From Acanthosepion esculentum (lineage: Eukaryota > Mollusca > Cephalopoda > Sepiida > Sepiidae), in assembly GCA_964036315.1 (NCBI GenBank), contig OZ038480.1, positions 15,022,305 to 15,086,304 of the forward strand: a stretch of 64,000 nucleotides of DNA. The letters are read 5' to 3'. Shown here piece after piece: positions 30,601 through 42,138 of this stretch. Under the pieces are notes generated by a model that did no database searches, had not been told where the DNA came from, and saw only the letters and a program-made list of their open reading frames with translations. Numbering within the stretch: position 1 is the stretch's first letter; the number at the start of each line of letters is the position of its first letter. Both the position numbers and the translations under genes were made by a program.

Positions 30601-33600
30601 ACGCTGTCAATATTATGTTACTATTATATAATAATTATTTACAGATTTAACTGGCTTAATAATTTTACTTTGTGGTCCAAGAGCTATCACGCTTAATCCA
30701 TAACCATTTTGCTGTCCTTTCTGCTGTATTAGTTATGGTCCGAATGGCCTTTCTTTTGTTAGCACCTGCTAAGCCAATATCAGTTAGGGCTTTGCAAAGC
30801 GACCTTGCAGCAAAACCCCTTACACCCACCTCGATTGGTAAACAGCTTGATTTCCATCCATTGTTTTTACAACTCGTTTTTAATTCGTCGTATTTTAACA
30901 TCTTCCGTTCGTGGGCTTCTTCTGCATGCTCTTCCCATGGCACTGTCAGTTCCCACATTATTACTTTCTTAATATTGTTAGAGAAAAATACTAAATCTGG
31001 GCGTAAAGATGTTTGCACGATGTGGTCGGGGAATTTTAATATTTTCCCTAAGTCGACCCTTAATTCCCAGTCCGTTGCTGGTGACAGGATATTTGCTATG
31101 TTCTTGTTCTTTTTGGGGGGTTTCTCACCAGCTCTATGAAACTCTATGGCTCTTTTATCTAGGTTTAAGGTATTATTGCTGATGGCCGTACTAACTATCT
31201 TTGCTATATCCTTTAATATTTCATCATGCCTCCATCTATACCTGCCTTCCGTTAGGGCTGTCTTACAGCTACTTAGAATATGCTTTAGAGTTCCATGACG
31301 CGAACACAATTGGCATAGTGGCGATTCTGTTTCATACCATAGGTGGAGGTTGGTAGGACTGGGAAGGATGTCATATACAGTCTTAATAAGGAATTTTATG
31401 TTGATATCATTATTCCATATGTCCGACCATTTTATTTTCCTGTAAATAATAGATTCCCAATTAGTCCACGCACCTTGTTGCCTTAGTGCTACCATCTTTG
31501 CTACCCTTTTCTCCTCCTCACCTTTGCGTACTTCTTCTTGTATTAAAAGGTTCTTTTCTTTACCTTTAGCTCTGTCCACCCGAATGGTAGGAAAAAACCC
31601 TAAGCCTGCTCGTCCCGTAGCCACAGCGCCTAATATGGCCTTTTCGCGGAGCCTTTCTTTCGCGACACGCAATTCGTTCTCTACTCTCCATTTCCTTCCT
31701 GAGTGGATTTCAATGCCTGCTCCAGCCACCTTTGGGTCTTTGGATAACTTGTACTGCATTATTGTTCTGATTTTGGTGACTTTGAACTCCTCTACTAGAC
31801 TTCTAAAAGGAAGTTGTAGAGCATTGGTATTACCGTATAGAGCAGCACTAGTTAAACTCTTCGGTAAACCTAACCATCTTCGGAGTCGCATGTTAATCCT
31901 TTTTTCTAACTGTTCTATATGAGATGTTGTAAACTCATAGATAGACAATGGCCATAGGATTTTGGGAAGAATGGCATGCTGATAAATCCAAGCTTTAAAT
32001 CGGCCTGGTAAACCGGACTTATCAACCCTGATTAACCAAGTCTCTAGTTTGTCTTTTGTTTCTTGGATTGCTGTTGTGTCTTTTAGAGAGTGATCTATTC
32101 GTTTTCCCAGGCTTTTTATGGGCTTTTCCCTAACTGTTGGTACGTCTCCCCCGGATAGTCTGAATCGCTCCTTATCTAATACGTTCCCTTTCCTTAAAAC
32201 GAGTGATCTCGATTTCACAGGGTTGAAACTCATTCGGGCCCATGTGATATGCTTTTCAATCCCCTTTAGCAGCCATCTCGCGCCAATAACGGATGTAGTT
32301 GTTATCGTCATATCATCCATATAGGCTCTTATAGGAGGTTGCATTAGTCCCGACCTAGTGACCGGCCCTTTACATTCTGTATCTGCCGCTTTAATTAGCA
32401 TGTTCATGGCTAAACAGAAGAGGGTCGCTGAGATTGTACATCCCGTTATGATGCCTTTCTCCAATTTATGCCATGCCGACGCAGTATTTTCTGATAATGT
32501 TCTCAATTGGAAATTGTTGTAGTAATCAGAAATTAATTCAGTTATTTTACTTGGTACATAATGGCGGTGGAGAGCGGCTTCCACTAGTTTATGTGGTATT
32601 GATCCGTAGGCGTTTTTAAGATCTAACCACACGATTGCTATATCGCCCCTATTTCTCTTCGCTTCTTTTAATAGTTGCGACACAACCCCTATATGCTCCA
32701 TACATCCCGGCATTCCTGGTACTCCACCTTTTTGTACAGAGGTATCTATGTATTCATTTTTAAGAAGGAAATCTACCAAGCGTCGGTTTAAGATGCTGAA
32801 AAATATTTTACCCTCCGTGTTCAACAGGGAGATGCATCTGAATTGCTCTATCTTTCTGGATTTCTCCTCTTTAGGGATCCAAATGCCTTCAGAGTGTCTC
32901 CATTGTCCTGTTATTTTCCCTCTTCCCCAAATAACTTTCAGTAACTTCCATAACATTCGACGGAGTTTTGGACAACGTTTGTAAACTGTGTAAGGCACTC
33001 CGTTTGGACCTGGTGTTGATGCCGTTCTGGCTGCTGTAATGACTGAATTAATTTCCATCCAAGTTGGTTCTTTCAAGTCAAAAGGCGTTGATGGTGTATT
33101 AGGATTTATCAGGGACGTATTTTCTACAAGATCTAGCTGTCTGTTTGGATCACTCAGAGTTTCTTGGAGGAAAGCATTAATTTCACTGGGGGTACTCTCC
33201 AAGTGTCCACTTCGATTTTCCCCTAACAGCTTCTTTGTAAAATTGAATGGATTAGAAAGAAATGCCATCCGTTTCTTCGCCCTTTCTTTCCTCCTTCGTC
33301 TATGCCATTCTGCTCTACGTAACGACTTCATATTTAAACGAATTAGGTCTCGAAGCTCCCGTAACGGTTGTCTTTCTTCGGGTTTCGCGATTTTGTATTG
33401 TTTCCGAAGAGTTTGGAGTTCTGACCTAAATTGTTTAATTTTTAATTCCCTCCTATTTTCTTTGCTAATACCTTTCTTTTCCTTCCGATCCTCATATCCA
33501 AATTTTCCTGCTGCATAACTAATGATGATTTTGGACATTGTCGTTAGTCGTTTATCCACCGAGCCTCTTGATGTTATTTTAAGGATCTCGCTGATGTCCA

Positions 33601-33640
33601 CGTCGAATTCGTGCCAGTCGTGTTTATTACTGGCTGGGGG
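30600..33640 (-). mobile_element. R2/NeSL-type LINE, 5' truncated, long intact ORF
   Basis: Minus-strand LINE with RT plus restriction-like endonuclease, bounded by (TA)n on both sides (33648-33712 upstream, 30481-30600 downstream). The 3' UTR is only about 60 bp. The 5' end is cut: the reading frame is still open at the TA tract, and the N-terminal zinc-finger/Myb region usual for R2 and NeSL relatives is absent. Confidence 0.9.
30665..33601 (-). CDS. R2/NeSL-type reverse transcriptase with REL endonuclease
   Basis: 978 codons without interruption, counted from a GTG that is not a true start; the frame continues upstream to about 33640 ([11 protein letters not shown]). RT domain about residues 190-500: [52 protein letters not shown] (Asp327), [21 protein letters not shown] (YMDD 427-430) and [13 protein letters not shown] finger follows, C763-C766-H774-C779 (CX2CX7HX4C). 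The PD-(D/E)xK nuclease follows with RPD (867-869), ELTVPWE (Glu884) and KY (903-904). These enzymes nick DNA and prime reverse transcription of their RNA at the nick. All catalytic residues seem present, so it may be recent. Assignment within the R2/NeSL/Utopia group is open. Plus-strand frames here are antisense shadows. Confidence 0.9.
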   Translation of the reverse strand: MDISEILKITSRGSVDKRLTTMSKIIISYAAGKFGYEDRKEKKGISKENRRELKIKQFRSELQTLRKQYKIAKPEERQPLRELRDLIRLNMKSLRRAEWHRRRRKERAKKRMAFLSNPFNFTKKLLGENRSGHLESTPSEINAFLQETLSDPNRQLDLVENTSLINPNTPSTPFDLKEPTWMEINSVITAARTASTPGPNGVPYTVYKRCPKLRRMLWKLLKVIWGRGKITGQWRHSEGIWIPKEEKSRKIEQFRCISLLNTEGKIFFSILNRRLVDFLLKNEYIDTSVQKGGVPGMPGCMEHIGVVSQLLKEAKRNRGDIAIVWLDLKNAYGSIPHKLVEAALHRHYVPSKITELISDYYNNFQLRTLSENTASAWHKLEKGIITGCTISATLFCLAMNMLIKAADTECKGPVTRSGLMQPPIRAYMDDMTITTTSVIGARWLLKGIEKHITWARMSFNPVKSRSLVLRKGNVLDKERFRLSGGDVPTVREKPIKSLGKRIDHSLKDTTAIQETKDKLETWLIRVDKSGLPGRFKAWIYQHAILPKILWPLSIYEFTTSHIEQLEKRINMRLRRWLGLPKSLTSAALYGNTNALQLPFRSLVEEFKVTKIRTIMQYKLSKDPKVAGAGIEIHSGRKWRVENELRVAKERLREKAILGAVATGRAGLGFFPTIRVDRAKGKEKNLLIQEEVRKGEEEKRVAKMVALRQQGAWTNWESIIYRKIKWSDIWNNDINIKFLIKTVYDILPSPTNLHLWYETESPLCQLCSRHGTLKHILSSCKTALTEGRYRWRHDEILKDIAKIVSTAISNNTLNLDKRAIEFHRAGEKPPKKNKNIANILSPATDWELRVDLGKILKFPDHIVQTSLRPDLVFFSNNIKKVIMWELTVPWEEHAEEAHERKMLKYDELKTSCKNNGWKSSCLPIEVGVRGFAARSLCKALTDIGLAGANKRKAIRTITNTAERTAKWLWIKRDSSWTTK

Positions 33641-33644
33641 CCAT

Positions 33645-33647
<3 letters not shown>

Positions 33648-33714
<67 letters not shown>

Positions 33715-33739
33715 AATGAACATATATATATATTGAATG

Positions 33740-33824
<85 letters not shown>
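33648..33824. repeat. (TA)n microsatellite with two TTGAATGAACA interruptions
   Basis: TA runs at 33648-33712 and 33733-33824, separated by TTGAATGAACATATATATAT repeats. The ATGAATGAACATATA motif also occurs at 29387. Confidence 0.95.
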
Positions 33825-33826
<2 letters not shown>

Positions 33827-34289
33827 TACTACTTCATGCGATATTTTTGTTGATATCGATGTTTAACTATACGCCTTTTTTTCCTTTTTCGGTTTGAATT
33901 CTGTCTACTGGGCATTCGAGAGACTTAAAAATGTGCTCTCCGACACGGTTCGAATCTGCTTTCGCCTTTGTAGGAGAAACCATCGTTTGATCCGGCGTGC
34001 TATAAAACGCTCTGTCACAAAGAGCGTCACAGCGAAGCTCGTCAGATCGAAACTTTTATGTGAATGTCTTGCATGGCATTTTATACTTGTTCAGACATAT
34101 CGAAACTACCAGCAGGTATACAACCACTTTCTAAGATCAAAGATTAAAAAGAGTATCGCGCGAATGAAGCATATCCAGTGGCCTAAAAGGGTTTTAACCA
34201 GGTGAAATAAACTACATCCAATTTCAAAATTTAATTACGTAATCCCTACTCAACATAAAGAAACAATATTTGGAACTAGTATAGAGTAG
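33825..34289. other. unannotated stretch
   Basis: A 103-codon plus frame (33894-34205) is rich in Arg/Lys, but no family is recognised. The last part probably contains the end of the Tc1 element that follows. Confidence 0.4.
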
Positions 34290-35277
34290 GTCCTCCATTT
34301 GCTATTTTCAGTGCTTGTATTCGATTTTTCATGGATTTGATCAAGTTACCAACAATCGTCTGAGCCATATTTTGCCACTCCTTCAGCAATCTTTAAGGGT
34401 TGCCACTGACATGAATTTGGTTGCACGCCCTCGAAGTCTTCGGTCAAGGTGCTCCCAAACGTGCTCTATTGGATTCATGTCAGGATTTTGGTCTACCAAT
34501 GGCAGTGACTTGATTCCTTGCGATTCCTTCCAGGCCTTTGCTACTTTGCTCGTATGACATGGCGCTCCATCTTCTTGATAAAGGTAGACATTCTTGTCAA
34601 TCTGATTGGTTTCAAATAGTGGGAGTAGTCCTTTCTCTAATATTTGACAGTATTTTAGACCATTCAACCGCTCGTCAACAAGAATCAGCTCAGATTTCCC
34701 TCCAAACCAGACAGCGCCCCATACCATTACTCCAATCCCTCCATGTTTCACGGTCGCCTGCAGACATTCAGTGTTCCAAGTCTCATTCTGATTTCTCCAA
34801 ACATAAACCAATCTTGAATTCGAATATTGAAAGAATTTACTTTCATCTGACGAAATAACAGACTGACAAAATTCATAAACTTTGCTCTCGAATTCTCTCG
34901 CCCAGTCCATACAAAGGTTCCTGTTAACCTCTGAAATCAAGGGCTTCTTCCTTGCAACTCTTCTTTGATAGCCTAGCTCTTTCAGAGTCTTTCTCTACGC
35001 ATATGGCGACATTTCCATGCTGTTGAGGACATCTTTGACGCTCTGACGACGGTTTCTGATGACTTCCCTATTTAGTGCCCTTTTCGTTCGCTCAGACACG
35101 ATATTTGGTCTTCCTGAACGTTTTTTCAAACGACAATGGCCTACTTCATAAATTTCTTGACAATATTATTAACCGTTTGATGATTAACCTGGAAAAACCT
35201 AGCAATTTCTCTATTTGACTTGCCACACTGACGCCATCCTATTATTTGCCATTGTTGTAATTTCCTTACTTCCATGA
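34290..35277 (-). pseudogene. Tc1-like transposase (DD34E), frameshifted
   Basis: The start at about 35275 reads MEVRKLQQWQIIGWRQCGKS with the HTH REIARFFQVNHQTVNNIV. Then stops and a shift follow near 35150-34950. A 185-codon frame (34940-34383) carries the catalytic domain: VISSDESKF (Asp 1), YQEDGAPCHTS (Asp 2) and NPDMNPIEHVWEHL (Glu, 34 residues after Asp 2). All three catalytic residues are kept, but the N-terminal frame is broken. Terminal repeats were not identified. Confidence 0.88.
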
Positions 35278-35639
35278 ACTTTCATTGAAAGATATATGTC
35301 AACTATTGTTCATAGATGAGAGTAGCTTGATACTAACACGGTATTGTCTGAAAAAATAGAAGAGACGTTATTAAAAAAGTCAAAATTGCTGTAATCAATG
35401 GTGGTTAAAAACTTATCATAGCCCACTATAACTGTTAGCGGGGACCATTCTACTCTGATCCTCGTGGTCTGGCGCTGCATCATCACAAAAAGAAGTGTGC
35501 TAAATAGCAGAAACAACATTACTTGAACTAAAATGGATAGCACATATAAAACGAAGAGAAAATAATGACATAATCAAGATGCAGATATTCCACACTAATT
35601 CAAACAAACGGTTAGGAAGGAAAACTTCATCAATACTGG
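35278..35639. other. unannotated stretch
   Basis: Probably includes the Tc1 element's 5' end. No repeat pair found. Confidence 0.35.
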
Positions 35640-36650
35640 AAAGAGTATAACATCTGTCTATATTTCTGAGATGAGGTATTGTAATTATTTACATTGTTCC
35701 AACTGTTGTCCTCATCTTTATTACCATGTTCACGATGTTTCGACCGCTGGAAGATCAGGCCTTCTTCAGGATCTATCAATATTTCTGAGATGAGGTATTT
35801 TAATTATTTTTATTATTTACATTGTTCCAACTATTGTCCTCATCATTATTGCCATATTCACGAGTTTCGACCGTTGTAAGATCCGGCCTTCTTCAGGATC
35901 TGTCTATATTTCTCAGATAATGTATTTAATTATTTACATTATTTACATTGTTCCAACTGTTGTGCTCATCTTTGTTGCCATATTCACGATGTTTCGACAG
36001 TTGTAAGATCCGGTCTTCTTCAGGATGTGTCTATATTTCTGAGATGGGGTATTGTAGTTATTTACATTATTTACATTGTTCCAACTGTTGCCCTCATCTT
36101 TAGTGCCATATACACGACGTTTCGACCGTTGTAAGATCTGGCCTTATTCAGGATCTGTCTATATTTCTCAGATGAGTTCTTGTAATTATTTACATTATTT
36201 ACATTGTTCCAACTGTTGTCCTCATCTTTATTGCGATATTCATGACGTTTCGACCTTTGTAAGAACCGGCCTTCTCCAGGATCTATCAATATTTTGGAGA
36301 TGAGGTATTTTAATTATTTACATTGTTCCAACTGTTGCCCTCAACTTTGTTGCCATATTCACGATATTTCGACAGTTGTAAGATCCGGTTTTCTTCAGCA
36401 TCTGTCTATATTTCTGAGATGGGGTATTGTAGTTATTTACATTATTTACATTGTTCCAACTGTTGTCCTCATCTTTATTGCCATATTCACGACGTTTCGA
36501 CCGTTGTCAGATCTGGCCTTCTTCAGGATCTGTCTATATTTCTCAGATGTGTTATTGTAATTATTTACATTATTTACACTGTTCCAACTGTTGTCCTCAT
36601 CCTTGTTGCCATATTCACGACGTTTTGATCCTTGTACGCTCCGGACTTAA
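35640..36650 (-). repeat. ~128-bp tandem array of the SINE body with hammerhead-like core
   Basis: On the minus strand each unit reads CCTGAAGAAGGCCGGATCTT, ACAACGGTCGAAACGTCGTG, AATATGGCAACAAAGATGAG, GACAACAGTTGGAACAATG and AAATAATTACAATACCTCA. The CTTCAGGAT anchor recurs at about 35765, 35891, 36016, 36147, 36275, 36394 and 36522, giving seven to eight units. Unit sequences differ by 5-15 per cent by eye. Plus-strand frames (MFQLLSSSLLPYSRRFDRC and similar) are periodic by-products. Confidence 0.92.
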
Positions 36651-36905
36651 TATATGGCTTCAGCACTGGTGAACCAAAACTAGGAGAGCTAAGCTAAAGA
36701 GGGCATAACTGAGACATCCGGAAGAGGCATGGCACATGGAACAAGAACAATCTACCCCCCCGGTGGACGAAATAAAGTGTCCATTTCGAAATTCCAATCA
36801 CCTGAAGAAGGCCTGAGTGTACAACGGCCGAAACGTCGTGAATATGACAATAAAGTTGAGGGCAACAGTCCGAACAAAGTAAATACGAGAAATAACTGTG
36901 GACTT
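36651..36905 (+). mobile_element. SINE copy with hammerhead-like body
   Basis: Plus copy facing the array: GAGACATCCGGAAGAGGCAT, AACAAGAACAATCTACCCCC, ATTCCAATCACCTGAAGAAG, GTGTACAACGGCCGAAACGT and CGTGAATATGACAATAAAGT. The stem GGCC(T)...(A)CGGCC beside the GAAACGTC core is visible here. Confidence 0.8.
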
Positions 36906-37675
36906 GAGAAAACTGTTTTTATGAAAAATTGTTATAGTAGAAAGATTTTATAAATCTCAACAGGAAATAGCAGTGGCTGCTCGGCCAATGAAAACCGAAT
37001 TTTTCCTTATAATCAAACTGCTAATATTACAATTACTATATATATGATGTAAAGAAAATTAACCACAGAGAGCCTACGCTAGAACGTAACCCGTGAATAG
37101 CGATTTCCTTTCATCTTTCTCTGTTCTCTCTAAATATTACTTCCTGTGCCGAAGATGGCATATTCCAAGAATTATCTCTAGAATCGACAAAAGACACTTG
37201 TGTTGTTAGTATTTTTAATCGATTTAGATTCTCACTGCTTTTCACATATCAGTTCCGAAGGAAAAGCCAGTTATTTGAAACGTATCTCGCTCAGCTTTGA
37301 CTATTTCTATCTTCCATGCTCCTCTTTTCGTCCTGACCTCTGCCAGGGAAGACCAGATTTGGCGGGGGAATAGGAACAAGAAGAAGAAGAAAAGATTCAG
37401 AAAAGAAAAAAAATAATGTAAACACATCAGGTAGAGATTTCGCAAAGCTATATAAAGATGATACATTTATAATGTTCCATTTGACATATCTCATCTGGGT
37501 ATATTTCTAAAATATTTCCCTAATTCCTTGTGACACACCGTACACAACTAAATAATTCTCAGGTGGTGGGGTGAGGTAGTTATTAACATATCTCATCCAA
37601 GTACAGCCAAAATACACGTGATTTGAGATCCCTTAAGGGGATCCGGTCGTCATTTCTGGTTTTCGATATTATTCA
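36906..37675. other. unannotated stretch
   Basis: Mixed composition, with GA-rich DNA near 37375-37415. No domain found. The 67-74 codon minus frames over the GA-rich part look non-coding. Confidence 0.4.
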
Positions 37676-37716
<41 letters not shown>

Positions 37717-37735
37717 TATATATAGTTTTGTAGTG

Positions 37736-37811
<76 letters not shown>

Positions 37812-37945
37812 GTAATAACCATTCATATATATATACATATATATATATATAACCATTCATATAAATATATATATGTATATATATATATATAAAATATAAT
37901 AACCATTCATATATATATATATATAACCATTCATATGTGTGTGTG

Positions 37946-37981
<36 letters not shown>
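37676..37981. repeat. (TA)n / AACCATTCATA / (TG)n compound microsatellite
   Basis: TA runs alternate with five AACCATTCATATA blocks (37817, 37850, 37901, 37924 and vicinity), ending in (TG)n at 37936-37981. Confidence 0.96.
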
Positions 37982-37984
<3 letters not shown>

Positions 37985-38942
37985 GAACTGAAACATTATC
38001 TTTAATAAAAATTTGGTGGATTTTTTAACTTCTTTCTACGATGAACGTTTATAGATTTTATTTTTAGAGAAGAAGCAGAAAGTCTTCTTTTTTTTAGATC
38101 AATTTAAGTGTTCCTCTGTTCACTGGGATTGAAAATGATTCTAGCAGTTTTCTTCCTTTTTATTTCGTTTATATTTCATATCTTATACGCTTTTTACGCT
38201 GTCTAAAACCCAAACTATAAGCGTATAAACGTAGTGAAACAGACACACGGTAACGCAAAGAAGCAGACGTTTCCTTGCGCATGCGCACAAACAAATCTTT
38301 TTCTTTTTTTTTCCATTTTTAAGCATTCGATATATTTTTTTCGCCGTTTTATTTCATTCACTTTTTTTAATTTTGTTCATTTCATTCATTCTTTTTCAGT
38401 TTCTTTTTTTAATTTTTTTCTATTTTTTTTTTTTTTTACTTATACATTTTTAATCCTTTGTTTCTAGAATTTTAAATTTATTTTAATTTTACCTTCTCCT
38501 AGTTTAACTTTTTGCCAAATTATATTTGTATTCTTCTTTTTATTTTTCTTTATCAGTATCATGTCATTTCGATTTTCTCTATTTATTACATTTTATTTCT
38601 TCGTCTTAATTTAGTTTGTGGCATTTATTTTGGTGCCTTTCTCCTGCCTTGTATTTCCTTTTATATTTTTCCCTCCTTTTTCTTGCATTCTATTTCCTTC
38701 GTGACCAAGAACCAGTGTATAAGTGTTAAGATTAAATGAAAATAATCATCACATATACAGTCCCAACGTTCATTTACATATATCACTTCCTTGAAAAACA
38801 CTTAGCACATCAAGAAATGTTGGAAATTTATTGAGAGGATATTTACGAAAGATTTTCTCAGCTGTTACACATATTAGTGCTTGAAAAGACATCGATGGAC
38901 TTTATTAATCACTATGTACATGAACACACACACACAAACACA

Positions 38943-38945
<3 letters not shown>
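37982..38945. other. unannotated AT/T-rich stretch
   Basis: T-rich low-complexity DNA, especially 38290-38450. Frames of 75-77 codons here are Phe-rich chance frames. Confidence 0.5.
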
Positions 38946-39008
<63 letters not shown>

Positions 39009-39361
39009 GGTGTCCATAGTGTGCACTTTAAAAATTTATAACTTTATTTGTATTTGCGATACGAAATAATTTGTAAAAAGGATTAGAAAGAAGTAAATCT
39101 ATATTTTTTAAGGTTTTACTGAAATTTTATTTGTTTCCACATGTCCTCCACCATTAGCAATACAAAGGGTAATACGATTTTGCAGTTCACGGAAAACATT
39201 TGACAACTGATTTACAGTAATGCCTGAAATCACATTAATTATTTTACCTATACTTAAAACTAGGTACATTAAACTTTATAACATTTTTTACAGATTATTT
39301 CTATCGCAAATACAAATAAAATTATACATTTTTTAAAGTGCACACGAACTTTATGGACACC

Positions 39362-39423
<62 letters not shown>

Positions 39424-39440
39424 TATATATATATATATAT
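38946..39440. repeat. (TA)n tract split by a transposon
   Basis: TA runs at 38946-39005 and 39365-39440 on either side of the element at 39006-39364. Confidence 0.95.
39006..39364 (-). mobile_element. internally deleted Tc1/mariner element in (TA)n
   Basis: Inverted ends CAGGGTGTCCATAGTGTGCA and the inverse of CAGGGTGTCCATAAAGTTCG, with a longer subterminal match (CACTTTAAAAA). The minus strand still reads VNQLSNVFRELQNRITLCIA then NGGGHVET, the C-terminal end of a DD-E/D transposase. TA on both sides is part of the microsatellite. Confidence 0.88.
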
Positions 39441-39689
39441 GAAGAAATATAGTCTTAAGATTTGCTATATTTATGGGATAAAGTGCTCAATATCAGAGAT
39501 AGAGCGCGTGTAAATATAAAAGTGAACATAGAAGTCAACACTTAGAGGCGACAGTCTGTTTCATGCTAGATGCAATCGTCAGGCCACGAGTGCTGTTATT
39601 TTTCTCGGCTATTTTTATATACGGGTCAGTGGTGCATTGTGGGTAGTCTATTTTGGCGGTTATTTTGCCGGGAGTCGTTTATTTGTTTA
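39441..39689 (-). repeat. dispersed LTR-like repeat, copy 2
   Basis: Reverse orientation of 28090-28345; landmarks GAAGAAATATAGTCTTAAG, CAATATCAGAGATAGAGCG, GAGGCGACAGTCTGTTTCAT and ACTATTTTGGCGG inverse. Adjacent to (TA)n in both copies. Confidence 0.7.
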
Positions 39690-40038
39690 TTTATTTATTT
39701 GGGTTAAATTATTTTGCTTGTTTTTATTTATTTTTATTTTTTATTTTTATTTTTTACTCTTATTTTTTACTTTTTATTTCTTATCTTATATATTTATTTA
39801 TTTATTTATTTTTATTTTGATCGGTGTTTTTATAAACGTAGTAACGACTTTTTTAATAAAATAGATAAGTTTACAATTCCGTTTGTTGATGTCATTTGGT
39901 CCCCAAAACATTTCGACACGCGGCCGGGAGAAGACAAGAGAACAGAAAGAGGATACAATATTATAGCAATTGGCGCACTTACCAAGAGACTCCCCCAGCA
40001 TGAGGGGGCGGTACAATACTAGGTGTTAATGAAGTTGA
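39690..40038. other. unannotated T-rich stretch
   Basis: TTTATTT-rich tract 39680-39830, then mixed sequence. No recognised domain. Confidence 0.4.
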
Positions 40039-40485
40039 AATTTACCAGTGGAAGTGCTGTACCCAAGGGAAATTAAATCGATGTTTGCCAAATTACTACC
40101 TGGAGGCAAAATAAAAAGTTGGAATAGTAGGAAATATACGATTACATTTTTCAAAGTTGGATATAAGGTTTTCCGTAGGATTTACAAGGCAGAGAAAGGA
40201 AGTTGGGAAGATGGTGATATAGTAAATTGCATTGGTAGAAAGATGTATATGGTACACACTTGAAACTAGCGACATAAAAGGCATTTAAACCAATTAAAAC
40301 TAAGATATGCCATGGAAATTAAAACCCAACAAAGAAATTTACCAGTGGAAGTGCTGTACGATACTTTTGACTTGCCAACTCCAATTATACATACTCAAAC
40401 GCGCCGTATTAGTAAAAGAAAAATAATTCCCCTGGAAATGCCAGAATTAAACACCAAAAGAAGAAAATGTGTGTTCAAAATATAA
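40039..40485 (+). pseudogene. Ty3/gypsy integrase C-terminal remnant
   Basis: Frame at 40048 reads FFKVGYKVFRRIYKAEKGSW then EDGDIVNCIGRKMYMVHT, stop; the next codons give IKRHLNQLKLR. This F-x-VGD-x-V ... W-x-G-x-I ... G-x-x-x-Y-x-V ... RH-x-NQL pattern is the GPY/F module at the end of gypsy integrase. A tail LPVEVLYDTFDLPTPIIHT with basic repeats ends at a stop near 40483, homologous to 28890-29075. The LPVEVLY segment is doubled (40039 and 40341). Confidence 0.75.
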
Positions 40486-40496
40486 TGCGTATCTTA

Positions 40497-40790
40497 AAAA
40501 TAGGGGTGTTAGGTAGAAAGAGGAATCGGAGAGCCGAGTTCGAATTCCAGTCGAATTCAATACACGTACTTGGGAAAGGTATTAATCATCTTTTTCCACT
40601 AGCTAAGGGTAAATAGCAGGACAGACCGGGTTCTATAGCCTTGGATGGCAACTGGTCTACCGCAGAAAGAAATGGCAGACTACTGCGGGAAAAATCTGCC
40701 TCGTCAGTCATGTATCGAAAGATACATGATCGCTTAAGCGTATATCCCGCATGGCACATAACTGAACCAACAACTACGATCACTATACGA
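40497..40790 (+). mobile_element. tRNA-derived SINE
   Basis: Head with B-box-like CCGAGTTCGAATTCCAG at 40535, then TTGGGAAAGGTATTAATCAT, GGACAGACCGGGTTCTATAG, GATGGCAACTGGTCTACCGC and CAGTCATGTATCGAAAGATA. The tail differs from the 42.8-kb copy and matches those at 51.5 and 55.5 kb. Confidence 0.85.
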
Positions 40791-41829
40791 ACTTTATAAA
40801 ATTATGTTACGTCCATTCGGAATGTGGACGATCATGGATCTCCACAGCTTCCTGTTTTTGTTACTCACACCAATGCTTGCTCCTTTATGACGACTCTCTT
40901 CGACAATCCTTTATAGACAGATGTATACGGACGTATTTTAAGCATAAAACCACTGACTTTGTACCCTATTCTGCTACTGTTGGGGTCAAATAAATAAAAC
41001 TGGTACTCAATCAGAAATGTAATGAAAATATTATTGATCTTATCTAAGGCTTGAACCTGAAAACACCCTTAAATATAACAAATCTCTACCCGAGGCGTGG
41101 TTATATCTTACTGAGAATCTATTTCTAAGCAATCAAACACGCATTTTACTTTCCTCAAAATTCTTGGCATATTTTCTTTTTTCTTTAGCTTTGTTTTGCT
41201 TCACGAGATAAGAGACAAGTGACAAGCTCGCAACTGAAGAATTCTTTCTTATTCTTAAAACGGAAGAAATAGCTTTCATACCAGATTAGATACGACGTCG
41301 ACCACATTGCTGAGGTCACGTGCGTCACTCAGTACAGATATTATCAGCTTTTATCAAACTTTGGTTTCTTTATCACTTGGATTCGTTTCCAAAATTTATC
41401 TCCGTGTAGACACAACAGCCATGCCACAAGTAACCCGCCAAAGGGTCGTCCTATACTTATCATAAACACACACGCACACACGCATGCATATATATATATA
41501 TATATATGTGTGTGATGCAGTTCAATTTATATTACAATGAATCATTCATACAAAAAGTAGATTAGTAAAGTTAATGATATAAAATGGCTAAAACTCTTCG
41601 CAAACAAAATTTTAAAGTTGTATTAACCTACGAACCACTCGATGAATGTTATGAGCCTTGTTTTTAATAACTACAAGTTGTATAAGGTCTTTTTTTTTAA
41701 TCTGCTAGTACTTTCAACTGTACATACAGTCATCCTCGGGCATGGAAATTATTTTGTTTTTAGTAAATCCAGGTAGCATCAGAGACGAAAGATTAAATGC
41801 GAATCGAAATATGTTTTTTTATAGGAGAA
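40791..41829. other. unannotated stretch
   Basis: Short CA/TA tract at 41468-41510. The rest shows no recognised repeat or coding signature. Confidence 0.45.
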
Positions 41830-42061
41830 CCAAGAATAGTGCCCTGAGGGACAACCGCGTTAGGGCGAAAGGAGCTAGACGAATGGCCGTTCAGAATAAC
41901 TGTCATTTCACGATTTGATAGGAAGCTGGACCAGTTCAAAAAGAGTTCGGAGATAGCGTAAGTTTTCAGCTTGTGGAGAATACCTGAATGTCACACACTG
42001 TCAAAGGCTTTCGAGATGTCCAATGCAACAGCCCGGGTTTCACCGTTTTTATCTAAAGGAT

Positions 42062-42062
<1 letters not shown>
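41830..42062 (-). pseudogene. CR1/Jockey-like RT fragment, copy a
   Basis: Minus strand reads VALDISKAFDSV (motif A, Asp) then HSGILHKLKTY, ELFLNWSSFLSNREMTVILN and VPQGTILGSP (motif B). It begins immediately at a (TA)n/(GA)n tract. Only motifs A-B are present. Confidence 0.85.

Positions 42063-42138
<76 letters not shown>

Noticed and set aside
30672..33518. Plus-strand open frames of 65-159 codons across the R2/NeSL LINE
   Set aside because: They are antisense to a well-supported RT/endonuclease frame and show no family pattern.
35640..36650. CRISPR array
   Set aside because: Units are 128-bp near-identical tandem repeats with no unique spacers, in eukaryotic DNA with no cas genes.
35694..36672. 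Plus-strand frames repeating MFQLLSSSLLPYSRRFDRC-like text as a repeat protein
   Set aside because: The periodicity is that of the 128-bp non-coding SINE-body array; frames shift between units and SINE copies elsewhere carry stops.
37650..37860. Tyr/Ile repeat proteins over (TA)n tracts
   Set aside because: Pure translation of TA microsatellites; the same at 19.8, 20.1, 20.5, 28.4, 30.5, 33.7, 38.9, 42.5, 51.0, 52.1 and 63.1 kb.
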